Shown here piece by piece: positions 9,710 to 18,825 of a DNA stretch of 64,000 bases. A model generated the notes under the pieces. The model did not search any database. It saw only the letters and a program-made list of their open reading frames with translations, and was not told the origin of the DNA. The translations under genes were made by a program, and so were the position numbers. Where the stretch lies: assembly GCF_030268205.1 (NCBI RefSeq), contig NZ_BSQF01000002.1, positions 496,001-560,000 on the forward strand, in the 5' to 3' direction. Origin of the DNA: Allomuricauda sp. NBRC 101325. Its GTDB lineage: Bacteria > Bacteroidota > Bacteroidia > Flavobacteriales > Flavobacteriaceae. The number at the start of each line of letters is the position of its first letter. Position 1 is the first letter of the stretch.

Positions 9710-10315
9710 CTATAATTTATTGTTGATGATGGTTCTCACGATATCCACAGCCACCGTATTGTAATGGTTGTTTGGGATAATAATGTCCGCAAACTCCTTT
9801 GACGGCTCAATAAATTGTTCGTGCATTGGCTTTACCGCAGTTTGATAACGGGTAAGTACTTTTTCCAAATCATGTCCACGTTCCCGAATATCGCGCTGCA
9901 ATCTTCGAATCAAACGTTCATCGGAATCCGCATGCACAAATATTTTAATGTCGAACATATCCCTTAACTTCGGATTGGTAAGCACCAAAATCCCCTCAAC
10001 GATCATTACCTTTTTTGGTTCTGTGGGAACCGTCTCTTCCATTCGCGTTTCTTCCACAAAAGAATAGATCGGTGTTTGTATGGTTTCTCCTCGTCTCAAC
10101 TGCTCCATATGCGAAATCATCAAGTCGAAATCTATGGAATTTGGGTGGTCAAAATTTATTTTGGCACGCTCTTCACGGCTTAAATGGGATAGGTCGTTAT
10201 AATAGGAATCCTGCGAAATTACCCCCACTTCATTTTCGGGAAGTTGTTCCACAATTTGGTTTACCACGGTTGTTTTTCCGCATCCAGTACCTCCGGCAAT
10301 CCCGAGTATCAGCAT
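9710..10315 (-). CDS. udk: Uridine kinase
   Basis: This enzyme phosphorylates uridine (and cytidine) to the monophosphate for pyrimidine salvage. The 201-residue protein has the Walker A motif GIAGGTGCGKTTVV at the N-terminus, SQDSYYNDLS and FDHPNSIDFD in the nucleoside-binding region, a Walker B-like VMIVEGILVL, and the lid RRLQRDIRERGHD. These are family hallmarks. It is the first gene of a leftward operon with divIC and the mutase subunits. A possible -7 box (TACTTTTG, 10333-10340, minus strand) lies about 18 nt before the start. Confidence 0.96.
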   Translation of the reverse strand: MLILGIAGGTGCGKTTVVNQIVEQLPENEVGVISQDSYYNDLSHLSREERAKINFDHPNSIDFDLMISHMEQLRRGETIQTPIYSFVEETRMEETVPTEPKKVMIVEGILVLTNPKLRDMFDIKIFVHADSDERLIRRLQRDIRERGHDLEKVLTRYQTAVKPMHEQFIEPSKEFADIIIPNNHYNTVAVDIVRTIINNKL

Positions 10316-10332
10316 AGTTCAAATTTTGACAT

Positions 10333-10340
10333 CAAAAGTA
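10333..10340 (-). promoter_or_regulatory. Putative -7 element for udk operon
   Basis: On the minus strand this reads TACTTTTG, a full match to the Bacteroidota -7 consensus TAnnTTTG, placed about 18 nt before the udk ATG. No good -33 TTG is seen at the expected spacing, so support is modest. The same 179-nt divergent gap also carries the promoter of the biotin-carrier gene. Confidence 0.4.
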
Positions 10341-10443
10341 AGCAAATGATTGCTTTTGAAGCTTGATTACGACCTTGCATAATTAGCCACTACAAGAAAA
10401 ACAATTAATGATCAATGTCATAATTAATCCTGCTTAATTGGTA

Positions 10444-10451
10444 TAGCTTTG
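10444..10451 (+). promoter_or_regulatory. Putative -7 element for the acyl-CoA carboxylase operon
   Basis: TAGCTTTG matches TAnnTTTG and would give a leader of roughly 35-40 nt before the ATG of the biotin-carrier gene. A -33 TTG is not clear. Confidence 0.4.
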
Positions 10452-10494
10452 TGTGATTTCTAGTGCATTAACCTTATATTTATCAAGCTAACCA

Positions 10495-10995
10495 ATGGAA
10501 ACCTTTTATATGGATCATTCGTATACGGTCAAGGTAGACGAGCGCTTTGACTTTAAACTTTCCAAGGATACAATTGCTTCGTTGGACCTGATTAAAACAG
10601 GGGAAAACACCTTTCATTTATTGAAAAATGGAGTGTCCTACCACATCAAAATCCTCGATTCCGATTTTAATAAAGGAACATACACCATCAGTGTAAATGG
10701 GAATGAACATCATGCTTCCATTCTTACCCCTTTGGATGAGCTAATCGAAAAAATGGGCTTTGCCGTTGCCGGTGGAAAAAATGTGGATTCCATCGCTGCT
10801 CCCATGCCAGGACTGATTTTGGATATTTTGGTGGTAGAGGGACAAGAAGTGAAAGAAGAGGACCAATTGGTGATTTTGGAGGCCATGAAAATGGAGAACA
10901 TTATCACTTCACCTCGAGATGGGGTCATCAAAAAAATAAGTGTGTCGAAAGGTGATGCTGTTGACAAGAAACAACTGTTGATTGAATTTCAATAA
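10495..10995 (+). CDS. Biotin carboxyl carrier protein of an acyl-CoA (propionyl-CoA) carboxylase
   Basis: A 166-residue protein whose C-terminal biotinyl domain (about residues 95-165) carries EAMKMENI, with the Lys between the two Met as the biotinylation site, preceded by APMPGLILDILV. The N-terminal part is a beta-rich adaptor typical of the small carrier subunits of Bacteroidota carboxylases. The gene is 6 nt from the biotin carboxylase gene and leads the three-gene operon. The nearby methylmalonyl-CoA mutase makes propionyl-CoA the most likely substrate of the complex, though acetyl-CoA cannot be excluded from sequence alone. Confidence 0.92.
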   Translation: METFYMDHSYTVKVDERFDFKLSKDTIASLDLIKTGENTFHLLKNGVSYHIKILDSDFNKGTYTISVNGNEHHASILTPLDELIEKMGFAVAGGKNVDSIAAPMPGLILDILVVEGQEVKEEDQLVILEAMKMENIITSPRDGVIKKISVSKGDAVDKKQLLIEFQ

Positions 10996-11001
10996 AACAT
11001 C

Positions 11002-12444
11002 ATGAAGAAAATATTGGTCGCCAATCGGGGCGAAATTGCGGTGCGCGTAATGAAAACCGCAAAAAAAATGGGTATTAAGACCGTAGCCGTTTTCTCGGAG
11101 GCGGACAGGAATGCACCACATGTGCAATTTGCGGATGAAGCTGTGTGCATAGGCCCAGCGCCTTCAAATCAATCCTATTTGAAAGGGGATAAAATCATTG
11201 AAGTGGCCAAGGAACTGAACGTGGATGGCATTCACCCTGGCTATGGGTTCTTGAGTGAAAATGCGGATTTTGCCGAAGCGGTAGAAAAGAGTGGCATCAC
11301 ATTTATTGGGCCTAAATCCAAGGCCATTCGAATTATGGGTAGCAAATTGGCCGCCAAGGAAACGGTAAAAGCCTACAATATCCCAATGGTTCCCGGTATT
11401 GATGAAGCCATTACAGATGTAGCTAAGGCCCATGAGATTGCCAATGAGGTTGGGTTTCCTATTTTAATCAAAGCTTCAGCTGGGGGTGGCGGTAAAGGAA
11501 TGCGTATCGTTGAAAAGGAAGAAGACCTTGAATCGGGTATGAAACGCGCTATCAGTGAGGCGACCTCTGCCTTTGGGGATGGTTCTGTTTTTGTGGAAAA
11601 ATATGTGAAATCACCCCGACACATCGAAGTGCAGGTAATGGCAGATACTCACGGCAATGTGCTTCATTTTTTTGAAAGGGAATGTAGTGTGCAACGTCGT
11701 CACCAAAAAGTGGTGGAAGAAGCGCCTTCGGCTATTTTAACCCCTGAATTGCGGGAAGAAATGGGAATCGCAGCCTGTAAAGTGGCAAAATCGTGTGATT
11801 ATATTGGAGCTGGAACGGTGGAGTTTTTGATGGACGCCGACCACAATTTCTACTTTTTGGAAATGAATACCCGTCTACAAGTGGAACACCCCGTTACCGA
11901 ATTGATTTCGGGTGTGGATTTGGTGGAATTGCAGATCAAAGTGGCACGCGGCGAAGCACTACCAATGAAACAGGAAGACCTAAAGATTCATGGTCATGCA
12001 GTGGAACTTCGGGTGTATGCCGAGGATCCTTTGAATGATTTCTTGCCGAGTGTGGGTAATCTGGAAACCTATCAATTGCCTGTTGGGGATGGCATTCGAG
12101 TGGATAATGGTTTTAGTGAGGGTATGGATATTCCGATTTACTATGATCCTATGCTCTCCAAACTGATTACCTATGGTAAAACCCGTGAAGAAGCCATTGA
12201 GTTAATGCTCGATGCCATTCAAAATTATAAAGTGAAAGGGGTGCAGACCACCTTACCGTTCGGAAGTTTTGTGTTTGCCCACGAAGCCTTTAGATCGGGG
12301 AATTTTGACACCCATTTTGTGAAGAATTATTATTCGCCAGAAAAGATAAAGGAACAAACAGCCAACGAAGCGGAAATTGCTGCTATGATGGCCTTTTATC
12401 AATATCTGGAAGACAAAAAAATAGTACGATTACCTTCAAACTGA
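11002..12444 (+). CDS. accC: Biotin carboxylase subunit of acyl-CoA carboxylase
   Basis: The ATP-dependent carboxylation of biotin is carried out by this 480-residue subunit. It has the N-terminal [34 protein letters not shown], the glycine-rich ATP loop [22 protein letters not shown] and the catalytic [14 protein letters not shown]. All three domains (pre-ATP-grasp, ATP-grasp, C-terminal) are complete. It sits between the carrier and carboxyltransferase genes with gaps of only 5-6 nt. The symbol follows the family name; in this context it probably acts as the alpha part of propionyl-CoA carboxylase. Confidence 0.95.
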   Translation: MKKILVANRGEIAVRVMKTAKKMGIKTVAVFSEADRNAPHVQFADEAVCIGPAPSNQSYLKGDKIIEVAKELNVDGIHPGYGFLSENADFAEAVEKSGITFIGPKSKAIRIMGSKLAAKETVKAYNIPMVPGIDEAITDVAKAHEIANEVGFPILIKASAGGGGKGMRIVEKEEDLESGMKRAISEATSAFGDGSVFVEKYVKSPRHIEVQVMADTHGNVLHFFERECSVQRRHQKVVEEAPSAILTPELREEMGIAACKVAKSCDYIGAGTVEFLMDADHNFYFLEMNTRLQVEHPVTELISGVDLVELQIKVARGEALPMKQEDLKIHGHAVELRVYAEDPLNDFLPSVGNLETYQLPVGDGIRVDNGFSEGMDIPIYYDPMLSKLITYGKTREEAIELMLDAIQNYKVKGVQTTLPFGSFVFAHEAFRSGNFDTHFVKNYYSPEKIKEQTANEAEIAAMMAFYQYLEDKKIVRLPSN

Positions 12445-12449
12445 TTTCC

Positions 12450-13991
12450 ATGGAATCCAAAATAAAAGCATTACAGGAAAAAATTGCCGAAGCCCATTTG
12501 GGGGGAGGTCAAAAACGTATCGATAAACAACATCAAAAGAAAAAGCTTACCGCTCGCGAACGGGTCCTTTATTTTTTGGATGAGGGTTCCTTTGAGGAAA
12601 TGGGCATTTTGGTGACCCACCGAACCACCGATTTCGGAATGGATAAAGAGCAATATTATGGCGATGGTGTGGTAACGGGATATGGAACCGTAAATGGGAG
12701 GTTGGTGTATGTTTTTGCCCAAGATTTTACCGTTTTTGGAGGTGCCTTGTCCGAAACCCATGCCGAAAAAATCTGTAAGGTGATGGATTTGGCCATGAAG
12801 GTGGGTGCACCCATGATTGGACTTAACGATTCGGGGGGAGCCAGAATTCAAGAGGGGGTTAAATCCTTAGGAGGTTATGCCGATATTTTTTATCGAAATG
12901 TTCAAGCTTCTGGGGTGATTCCTCAAATATCAGCCATCATGGGGCCATGTGCAGGTGGAGCAGTGTATTCACCAGCCATGACAGACTTTATTGTGATGGT
13001 GGAAGAAACCAGTTATATGTTCGTAACGGGTCCAAACGTGGTAAAAACAGTAACCAATGAAACAGTAACTTCCGAAGAATTGGGTGGGGCAAGTACACAC
13101 GCCGTTAAATCGGGGGTTGCGCATAAAACATCCACCAACGATGCAGCTTGTTTGGACGATATTCGAAGATTGTTGGATTATCTCCCTCAAAACAACAAAG
13201 AAAAAACGCCCAAATTGCCTTATGAGCTGGGAGACGAGACACGTGAAATATTATCGAATATAGTACCCGATAATCCCAACAAACCATATGATATGCATGA
13301 GGTAATCGGTGGGATTATAGATGTAGACTCTTTTTATGAAATCCATAAGGATTATGCGGAAAACATCATAACGGGTTTTGCTAGATTAGGTGGAAGAAGT
13401 ATTGGAATCATTGCCAACCAACCCATGTTTCTGGCAGGGGTATTGGATGTGAACAGTTCCACCAAAGCGGCCAGATTTACCCGTTTTTGTGATTCGTTCA
13501 ATATTCCATTATTGGTGTTGGTTGATGTGCCAGGATTTTTACCTGGAACTGATCAAGAATGGAGTGGAATTATTATGCATGGGGCAAAATTATTGTATGC
13601 CTTGAGTGAGGCTACGGTTCCAAGAGTGACTGTAATCACTCGAAAGGCCTACGGAGGTGCCTATGATGTGATGAACTCCAAACATATAGGTGCTGATTTC
13701 AACTTTGCATGGCCAAGTGCTGAAATTGCAGTGATGGGGGCCAAAGGTGCCAGTGAGATTATTTTTAGACGTGAAATTGAGGCTGCTGACGACCCTGAGG
13801 CGAAACTTAAAGAGAAAGAAGCTGAATATGCCGATAAGTTTGCGAACCCATATCGTGCTGCCAAACGTGGTTTTATTGATGAGGTGATTCTTCCTGAAAA
13901 TACGCGAAGCAAATTGTTGAAGACTTTTGCTATGTTGGAGAAAAAGGAGATTCCAACGCCTTGGAAAAAGCATGGGAATATTCCATTGTAG
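12450..13991 (+). CDS. pccB: Acyl-CoA carboxylase carboxyltransferase (propionyl-CoA carboxylase beta)
   Basis: This subunit transfers the carboxyl group from carboxybiotin to the acyl-CoA. The 513-residue protein is of the PccB type, with fused N and C crotonase-like halves. [18 protein letters not shown] is at the start, [18 protein letters not shown] and [16 protein letters not shown] form the acyl-CoA oxyanion region, and [14 protein letters not shown] with [11 protein letters not shown] the biotin side. It ends the operon. Product (S)-methylmalonyl-CoA would need an epimerase encoded elsewhere before the mutase encoded on the opposite strand can use it. Confidence 0.93.
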   Translation: MESKIKALQEKIAEAHLGGGQKRIDKQHQKKKLTARERVLYFLDEGSFEEMGILVTHRTTDFGMDKEQYYGDGVVTGYGTVNGRLVYVFAQDFTVFGGALSETHAEKICKVMDLAMKVGAPMIGLNDSGGARIQEGVKSLGGYADIFYRNVQASGVIPQISAIMGPCAGGAVYSPAMTDFIVMVEETSYMFVTGPNVVKTVTNETVTSEELGGASTHAVKSGVAHKTSTNDAACLDDIRRLLDYLPQNNKEKTPKLPYELGDETREILSNIVPDNPNKPYDMHEVIGGIIDVDSFYEIHKDYAENIITGFARLGGRSIGIIANQPMFLAGVLDVNSSTKAARFTRFCDSFNIPLLVLVDVPGFLPGTDQEWSGIIMHGAKLLYALSEATVPRVTVITRKAYGGAYDVMNSKHIGADFNFAWPSAEIAVMGAKGASEIIFRREIEAADDPEAKLKEKEAEYADKFANPYRAAKRGFIDEVILPENTRSKLLKTFAMLEKKEIPTPWKKHGNIPL

Positions 13992-14009
13992 GTTTTGTTT
14001 GACGCGAAT

Positions 14010-14170
14010 TACTCGAATTAGAGCGAATAACCAATGGCTATTTCGATTTCGACTCCGCTCAATCTCCTAGTTCGAAATGACTTTGTATCTCACATTGTCA
14101 TTCTGAGCGAAGCGAAGAATCTAATTCAAATGAAACTAGTATGACGCGAATTATGCCAATTAGCTCGAAC
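14010..14170. repeat. Composite of short interspersed repeats in a 288-nt gene-free gap
   Basis: The gap between pccB and the exporter gene contains no ORF of note. Two related copies beginning TGACGCGAATTA (14010-14037 and 14142-14170, both followed by a GAATTAGnnCGAA-like tail) flank two other repeat-like pieces: one around TTTCGACTCCGCTCAATC (14052-14066) and TGTCATTCTGAGCGAAGCG, continuing to about 14122. The last two resemble short intergenic repeats I know from many Bacteroidota genomes. The nesting suggests successive insertions of small non-autonomous elements. Confidence 0.6.
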
Positions 14171-14267
14171 GATATTTAGTTGAAGTATTTCATCAAATTA
14201 AGGTTAAACCAGCAAAAACATAACACTAATACTTTCTTAAAACCTTTACTGGTACGTTGGGTATGCC

Positions 14268-14275
14268 TAATTTTG
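14268..14275 (+). promoter_or_regulatory. Putative -7 element directly at the exporter start
   Basis: TAATTTTG is a full match to TAnnTTTG and ends only 4 nt before the ATG. A TTT at 14245-14247, 20 nt upstream, may stand in for the -33 TTG. If used, the transcript would start at or within a base or two of the start codon (leaderless). Confidence 0.45.
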
Positions 14276-14279
14276 CCGA

Positions 14280-15494
14280 ATGCAAAATCAAAATCAGAAA
14301 CCAAACTTTGAATTTGTGGCTCTCATGGCCGCATTGATGTCGATTGTGGCCTTGGCCATTGATGCCATTTTACCTGCAATTTCCAATATTGGTGAGGCGA
14401 TAAACAGCACAGACCCGACAGATAATCAGCTTTTGGTGACCATGATTTTCTTGGGCCTTGGGGTTGGACAATTGTTCTTTGGCCCTATTTCAGACAGTTT
14501 TGGAAGAAAACCAGTGGTGTATATTGGGTTTTCTATTTTTCTTATTGCGAGTGTAATTTGTTTAATGGCTCCGAATTTGGAAATCATGGTAATAGGTAGG
14601 ATTCTTCAGGGAATCGGTTTGTCCGCTCCCCGTACCATTTCCATTTCCATTATCCGGGATTCTTATGAAGGGGATTACATGGCCAAGATCATGTCGTTTG
14701 TTACCGCATTTTTCATTTTAGTACCCGTGGTGGCCCCCGCTATTGGAAAATTAATTTTGGATGCTTCGGGCTGGCAGGGCATTTTCTATGTGCAGATGTT
14801 TTTTGTACTTGTAGTGTCCTATTGGTTTTGGAAACGACAAGCAGAAACCTTGCACCCCGAATATAAAATTCCATTTACCAGGCACGTGTTTATGGATGGG
14901 GTAAGGGAGTTTATAAAATACAGGGAAACCATTGCTTTTACCTTAATTTCTGGATTGGTGACAGGTGCATTTTTGGTGTATTTGAGTTCGGCGCAACACA
15001 TTTTTGAAGACCAATATGCCTTAAAGGAGGTGTTCCCGTACATTTTTGCTGGACTGGCCATTTCCATTGGATTGTCCACTTTTATGAATGGAACCATGGT
15101 AATGCGATTTGGAATGCGAAAATTATCATTGATGGCCACTATTGTGTTTTGTGCCGTGGCATTGACTTATTCCATTGTTTTTTTGAATTCACCCAACCCT
15201 AACATTTATGTTTTGGTCGGGTTTTTATCGGTGCAGTTCTTTTGTTTAGGATTTATGTGGGGTAATTTCCGTTCCATTGCTATGGAGCCCATTGGACATA
15301 TTGCTGGAATTGGAGCTGCAATCAACGGTTTTATTTCTACCGTACTTTCTATCCCGATTGCTACTTTTATAGGGGATTTTGTAAAAGATAGTGTGTGGCC
15401 GTTATTCGCAGGATTGGCCATATGTGGAATGGTTGCTTTGGCTCTTTTTCTTTTGACACATTTGCCCAAAAGAAAGAGTATTACCGCTTCTTAA
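14280..15494 (+). CDS. MFS multidrug efflux transporter, Bcr/CflA type
   Basis: A 404-residue, 12-helix major facilitator. The N-terminus (MAALMSIVALAIDAILPAI) has the acidic residue in helix 1 seen in Bcr/CflA drug exporters, followed by loop 2-3 motif A (GPISDSFGRKPVVYIG) and motif C-like GRILQGIGLSAPRTISISI. Substrates cannot be predicted; the family exports compounds such as bicyclomycin, chloramphenicol or sulfonamides by proton antiport. It stands alone, convergent with anmK with one nucleotide between the two stop codons. Confidence 0.9.
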   Translation: MQNQNQKPNFEFVALMAALMSIVALAIDAILPAISNIGEAINSTDPTDNQLLVTMIFLGLGVGQLFFGPISDSFGRKPVVYIGFSIFLIASVICLMAPNLEIMVIGRILQGIGLSAPRTISISIIRDSYEGDYMAKIMSFVTAFFILVPVVAPAIGKLILDASGWQGIFYVQMFFVLVVSYWFWKRQAETLHPEYKIPFTRHVFMDGVREFIKYRETIAFTLISGLVTGAFLVYLSSAQHIFEDQYALKEVFPYIFAGLAISIGLSTFMNGTMVMRFGMRKLSLMATIVFCAVALTYSIVFLNSPNPNIYVLVGFLSVQFFCLGFMWGNFRSIAMEPIGHIAGIGAAINGFISTVLSIPIATFIGDFVKDSVWPLFAGLAICGMVALALFLLTHLPKRKSITAS

Positions 15495-15495
15495 T

Positions 15496-16581
15496 TTAGT
15501 TTGTCGGGAAAAACACTTCTCCACTGCAAGAGTCGGATGTAGCTCCAGTAACGGATTTTAGCACATTGGTCTTGCCTTCCAATCGCAGCACGCCCATCAA
15601 TGCAAAAACTAAAGCCTCCTTGTATGCAATTAATATTTTATTGGGCACTATAACTTCAATACTACTGCCTAATTTATTTTGAAGGGTGTCCATGAAAAAC
15701 CCATTGAGCGCTCCACCACCCGTAGCCAACAATTTACTGTTGGATTTACCATTTTTCTTGTGTTTAAGGGCAGCAAAAGCGATCTGCTCACAATTATGAT
15801 GGATAAAAGTGTGCAACAAGTCCTCGTTGGAAATTTTGCTTCCCTCAATCAAAGGAATTATCTCCGCGGAGAACCATTCGTAGCCCGTGGATTTGGGATA
15901 AGATTGGTTATAATAGGCCAAACCGTTCAGTTTTTGTAGCAGTGAATGGTTCAATTTCCCAGATTGGGCAATTTCTCCATTTTTATCATACGCCAATCCC
16001 ATTTTATGGGTAATGTAGTTGAGGGGCATATTCGCCAATCCGATGTCGTATGCAATTCGCTCGCCGTTTTTGTCAAAGGAGATATTACTGATACCTCCCA
16101 GGTTTAGACAAAAATCGTACTCATGGAACAATAATTTGTCTCCAATAGGGACCAGCGGTGCACCCTGTCCCTTTAGGGACACATCTTTGGTTCTAAAATC
16201 GCAGACCACTTGATGACCACTTGTATTGGCCAATAGCTGTCCATCACCCAATTGAAAGGTAATGCCCTCATCAGGGCGATGGTGGGAGGTATGTCCGTGA
16301 CTGGCAATAAAATCAATTTCTTCCTCCAGTTCGTCAATAAATTCTTTCGATTGTTGTCCCAACCAAATTCCGTAATCTTTGTGAAGTTGTGAATGGTCTT
16401 CTTCGGACAGGTAAATGGCATTTTTAAGGTATTCCCGCATAGCATCAGAATAATCGATTTCTGCTGTTTTTTTGATGGTAAAATTCCATTTTCCATCTTC
16501 CTCCCAAATATGACAATAGGCCATGTCCAACCCATCCAATGAGGTTCCTGACATAAGGCCCAAAACTTTATAAGTACTCAT
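15496..16581 (-). CDS. anmK: Anhydro-N-acetylmuramic acid kinase
   Basis: AnmK opens the 1,6-anhydro ring of anhMurNAc and phosphorylates it to MurNAc-6-phosphate in peptidoglycan recycling. The 361-residue protein starts with the family's ATP-binding GLMSGTSLDGLDMAY, has SHGHTSHHRP and FQLGDGQLLA, LNLGGISNIS, and ATGGGALNGFFM in the second ASKHA half. It is the last gene of a tightly packed operon (4-nt ATGA overlap with the methyltransferase). Its product is the substrate of MurQ, encoded at the other end of this locus. Confidence 0.96.
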   Translation of the reverse strand: MSTYKVLGLMSGTSLDGLDMAYCHIWEEDGKWNFTIKKTAEIDYSDAMREYLKNAIYLSEEDHSQLHKDYGIWLGQQSKEFIDELEEEIDFIASHGHTSHHRPDEGITFQLGDGQLLANTSGHQVVCDFRTKDVSLKGQGAPLVPIGDKLLFHEYDFCLNLGGISNISFDKNGERIAYDIGLANMPLNYITHKMGLAYDKNGEIAQSGKLNHSLLQKLNGLAYYNQSYPKSTGYEWFSAEIIPLIEGSKISNEDLLHTFIHHNCEQIAFAALKHKKNGKSNSKLLATGGGALNGFFMDTLQNKLGSSIEVIVPNKILIAYKEALVFALMGVLRLEGKTNVLKSVTGATSDSCSGEVFFPTN

Positions 16582-17243
16582 AACTTATTTATTTTTATGA
16601 TCAAGGAAATCGGTTTTTCTTCATCGTTCAAGACTTCCATGATGTTGTATTGAATTTGCCCAATTTTGTTCAGTTCTTCTATCCAATCCTCCATGGTACG
16701 GGCATACCAGGCATGTCCGTCCGTAAAATTGCCGGGTAAACCATTCCATGAGTCCGAAAGCCATTGACTTTTGTATGGCAGATTGTTCTGCAAAAGAAAA
16801 TAGGGATGTAGCGTTTGAATAACTAGGGATCCGTTGGATGTAATTTGCTTTAAAGTATTGGATAACAATTCAATTAATTCATCTTTTGCATATAGGCAAA
16901 AATTGAAGACGGCTACATCAAATGGGGCATTCGGAATCTTTTTCCCTTTGATGATTTCTTCAAATGTGAATATTTCAAAGGTCTGAACACTTCTTTTGCG
17001 TGCTTCTTTGATTAAATCCTCGGTGGCATCCAAACCCATGGCTTCCCAACCAAATTTTTCAATTTCACGAGTCAACCAGCCTTCTCCACATCCAATATCG
17101 ACAATAGTGTTTCCCTTCAATTCTTTAATCACTTCTAAAATCGCGGGATTGGTAAATTTTCTGGATGGAATTCCTTCATTTTGGATGATTTTCACCCATT
17201 CTTCCGCATTTTTGTTCCAAGATGATTTTATCGCATCACTCAT
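16578..17243 (-). CDS. Class I SAM-dependent methyltransferase in the peptidoglycan operon
   Basis: A 221-residue Rossmann methyltransferase with motif I VDIGCGEGWLTREI, an acidic residue after strand 2 (GLDATEDLI), and FDVAVFNFCLY as the post-II/III segment. The early WNKNAEEWVKII is common in small-molecule methyltransferases of the UbiE/Coq5-like group. The substrate is unknown. It overlaps nagZ by 8 nt and anmK by 4 nt, so it is co-translated with recycling enzymes. A sugar or peptide intermediate or a housekeeping target are both possible. Confidence 0.85.
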   Translation of the reverse strand: MSDAIKSSWNKNAEEWVKIIQNEGIPSRKFTNPAILEVIKELKGNTIVDIGCGEGWLTREIEKFGWEAMGLDATEDLIKEARKRSVQTFEIFTFEEIIKGKKIPNAPFDVAVFNFCLYAKDELIELLSNTLKQITSNGSLVIQTLHPYFLLQNNLPYKSQWLSDSWNGLPGNFTDGHAWYARTMEDWIEELNKIGQIQYNIMEVLNDEEKPISLIIKINKL

Positions 17244-18825
17244 GGTAAAAGGTCTTTAATTGAATGGGTAACTTTCCTTTTCCTTGAGCTTCATCCAAAA
17301 AATGCTTGAAGGCCATCTCCTGGAATGCTGGAAAATCTTGATAAACTACTACTACATTGGAGTTGGACTGCAATTTTAAAATATCCAAAACATATGGATT
17401 GCCGAATAGGTAAATCAAGGTGTCATGTTTTGCAATAACTTCTTGGATCTTCTCTAATATTTTGTTGTCAAAACCGAATTGATCCTTTGGTTTTACAGCA
17501 GGAGGGAGGATGCTCAATATAATTTGTTCCTTTTTATCGAAGGTTAAGCCATCCAAATCCAATACTTCTGCACCAAAGTGTGACGCAATTTGCTTTGCGA
17601 AGCTGTTTTCCTTTCCGGAGCTAACGGAAACATTAAGAAAATTGGCAGATTTTATTTTGTTGATTAGTGTGGGCTCCCCATATAATTCGGTAATCACATT
17701 TGCTGCAATTTCTCGATTTAACTCATAAGGAGTATTAAGATTATTGGCATCATCAGGATACCTTGGTTCGAACGCTTTCTTTTTTAATCGCCAAACCCTT
17801 TCAAAGCTTTCATTGATGCGTTCTTCGGTAGCATTGTTTACTATTTGGTCGATGCCTTCCACCACATGCTCACTGAAGCAAAGGACATCCATTCCAGCTA
17901 CAAAAGCAGCATGTTCCAGTTTTCCTTTTTCAGGGTATTTTTTGGAAACGGCATGCATATTCAACGCGTCTGAAATTACCACACCCTCAAAGCCCAATTG
18001 TTTTCGCAATACATCCGATATTATTTTGGATGAAGTTGTGGAAGGGTGTTCCTCATCCAACTGAGGTAATAGTAAATGCCCTACCATAACTGAATCTATA
18101 CCTGATTCAATCAATTTTTTAAAAGGGTACAGTTCGTTTTCCATGAGTTCTTCCATGGATTTATCGATAACGGGCAATCCCAAATGGGAGTCGGTCGCTG
18201 TATCTCCGTGACCAGGAAAATGTTTAATGGAATTAAGGGTTCCGCTTGAGGACATTCCCTTAAGGAATGCCTGTGCTTTTTCATGTACACTGGATTTGTC
18301 ATCTCCAAACGAGCGGTAGCCAATTACAGGATTTTCGGGATTGTTGTTGATGTCCACAACAGGTGCCAAGTTCCATTGCACACCAGCTGCACTGCAATCA
18401 TTCCCAATGGCCTGCCCAACTTTTTGGATAAGATCATTATTGTTGGTCAAGGCGCCAAGTGTGATGGCATAAGGATATTGTGGGGTGTTTTCAATGCGCA
18501 TGGCTAGTCCCCACTCGGCATCTATGGCAATCAATAATGGAACTGATGCGGCTTTTTGGTAACGATCGATCAATTCCAATAATCGGTCATAGCTCTGTTC
18601 GTTGTATACGATCTTCTTTTTTCCTTCAAAATTGGTGGCTGCGCTGGCCCTACTGTGAAAAAAGCAAACGGATCCCACATAATGCTCTTTTATGAGCTTT
18701 TCCATTTTCTGTACCTCTTCTTCGGTATCGTTAATGAAAACCGCAGGCATAAATAGTTGACCTACTTTTTGAGCTAGAGTCAACGTTTCAATTGGAAGTC
18801 TATATTTTGCTTCTGTTTTAGTCAT
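17236..18825 (-). CDS. nagZ: Cytosolic GH3 beta-N-acetylglucosaminidase (NagZ-like)
   Basis: NagZ cuts the GlcNAc-beta-1,4-anhMurNAc bond of imported muropeptides. The diagnostic motif is present as KHFPGHGDTATDSHLGLP at about residues 202-219; its His and Asp are the acid/base pair specific to GH3 N-acetylglucosaminidases. The likely nucleophile Asp lies in VVISDALNMHAV. At 529 residues it has the TIM barrel plus a C-terminal alpha/beta domain, larger than E. coli NagZ (341) but normal for Bacteroidota. No signal peptide is seen, which fits a cytosolic enzyme behind the AmpG-like permease. It overlaps both neighbours by 8 nt. Confidence 0.9.
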   Translation of the reverse strand: MTKTEAKYRLPIETLTLAQKVGQLFMPAVFINDTEEEVQKMEKLIKEHYVGSVCFFHSRASAATNFEGKKKIVYNEQSYDRLLELIDRYQKAASVPLLIAIDAEWGLAMRIENTPQYPYAITLGALTNNNDLIQKVGQAIGNDCSAAGVQWNLAPVVDINNNPENPVIGYRSFGDDKSSVHEKAQAFLKGMSSSGTLNSIKHFPGHGDTATDSHLGLPVIDKSMEELMENELYPFKKLIESGIDSVMVGHLLLPQLDEEHPSTTSSKIISDVLRKQLGFEGVVISDALNMHAVSKKYPEKGKLEHAAFVAGMDVLCFSEHVVEGIDQIVNNATEERINESFERVWRLKKKAFEPRYPDDANNLNTPYELNREIAANVITELYGEPTLINKIKSANFLNVSVSSGKENSFAKQIASHFGAEVLDLDGLTFDKKEQIILSILPPAVKPKDQFGFDNKILEKIQEVIAKHDTLIYLFGNPYVLDILKLQSNSNVVVVYQDFPAFQEMAFKHFLDEAQGKGKLPIQLKTFYHE

